Origin: Bacteroidales bacterium Bact_23
GTDB lineage: Bacteria; Bacteroidota; Bacteroidia; Bacteroidales; Lentimicrobiaceae
Direction of reading: 5' to 3'
Assembly: GCA_001603685.1 (NCBI GenBank)
Contig: LUZO01000368.1
Span: 1-7,177 of the forward strand
Length of the DNA stretch: 7,177 nucleotides
Below are positions 7,146-7,177 of the stretch, piece by piece. The position numbers and the translations under genes were made by a program. The notes under the pieces were generated by a model that searched no databases, was not told the DNA's origin, and worked only from the letters and a program-made list of their open reading frames with translations. Within the stretch, counting starts at the first letter, position 1. Every line of letters begins with the position of its first letter.

Positions 7146-7177
7146 CTGTCTCTTATACACATCTGACGCTGCCGACG
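7146..7177. other. Nextera (Tn5) sequencing adapter read-through, artefact
   Basis: Positions 7146-7164 read CTGTCTCTTATACACATCT, exactly the reverse complement of the 19-bp Tn5 mosaic end used in Nextera libraries. Positions 7165-7177 (GACGCTGCCGACG) continue into the reverse complement of the standard Nextera read-1 adapter. This stretch is library-preparation sequence left at a contig end. It is not a genomic transposon, and no transposase gene is present. Confidence 0.97.

Noticed and set aside
7146..7164. Tn5 mosaic end as evidence of a real mobile element
   Set aside because: The sequence continues directly into the synthetic Nextera adapter, there is no transposase gene, and it sits at the extreme contig end.

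Overview
The window looks like chromosomal DNA from a member of the Bacteroidota, most likely of the order Bacteroidales. This rests on gene content and order (a MoxR / DUF58 / BatA / BatB / BatC cluster), on A-rich leaders that mostly lack a Shine-Dalgarno site, and on a TAnnTTTG-type promoter box. No species can be named. All real genes lie on the minus strand, so the region is transcribed from right to left. The long plus-strand open frames are antisense shadows.

From right to left: 7146-7177 is Nextera/Tn5 sequencing adapter, not genomic DNA. Genomic sequence therefore ends at 7145, and the upstream control region of the first gene is cut off. At 7091-5892 is an exported papain-family (C1, bleomycin-hydrolase/PepC-like) cysteine peptidase. 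A 145-bp intergenic gap follows. It holds a possible weak terminator, a helically phased TGTTAAA direct repeat and a -7-like promoter box. Next comes the operon: MoxR AAA+ ATPase (5746-4754), a DUF58 protein with an intact MIDAS (4708-3833), a membrane protein with a BatD-like periplasmic part and a DUF4381-like cytoplasmic part (3802-2795), BatA (2789-1794), BatB (1758-712) and BatC (715-23). A possible first codon of the next gene, expected to be batD, sits at 5-3 and runs off the left edge.

The genes are tightly packed, with gaps of 45, 30, 5 and 35 nt and a 4-nt ATGA overlap between batB and batC, as expected for one transcript. The likely picture comes from family knowledge. A MoxR ATPase acts with VWA-domain partners: soluble DUF58, and BatA and BatB anchored in the inner membrane with their VWA domains facing the periplasm. 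TPR and BatD-like proteins serve as periplasmic scaffold or partners in envelope maintenance and stress or oxygen tolerance. The biochemical role of the Bat system is still unsettled.

I found no RNA gene, CRISPR array, insertion sequence or phage gene. The window is mostly a well-preserved example of a known cluster. The points worth a second look are the adapter tail, the glutamine-rich tail of BatC, the intergenic control region, the single strong Shine-Dalgarno site inside the operon, and the exported peptidase next to the cluster.
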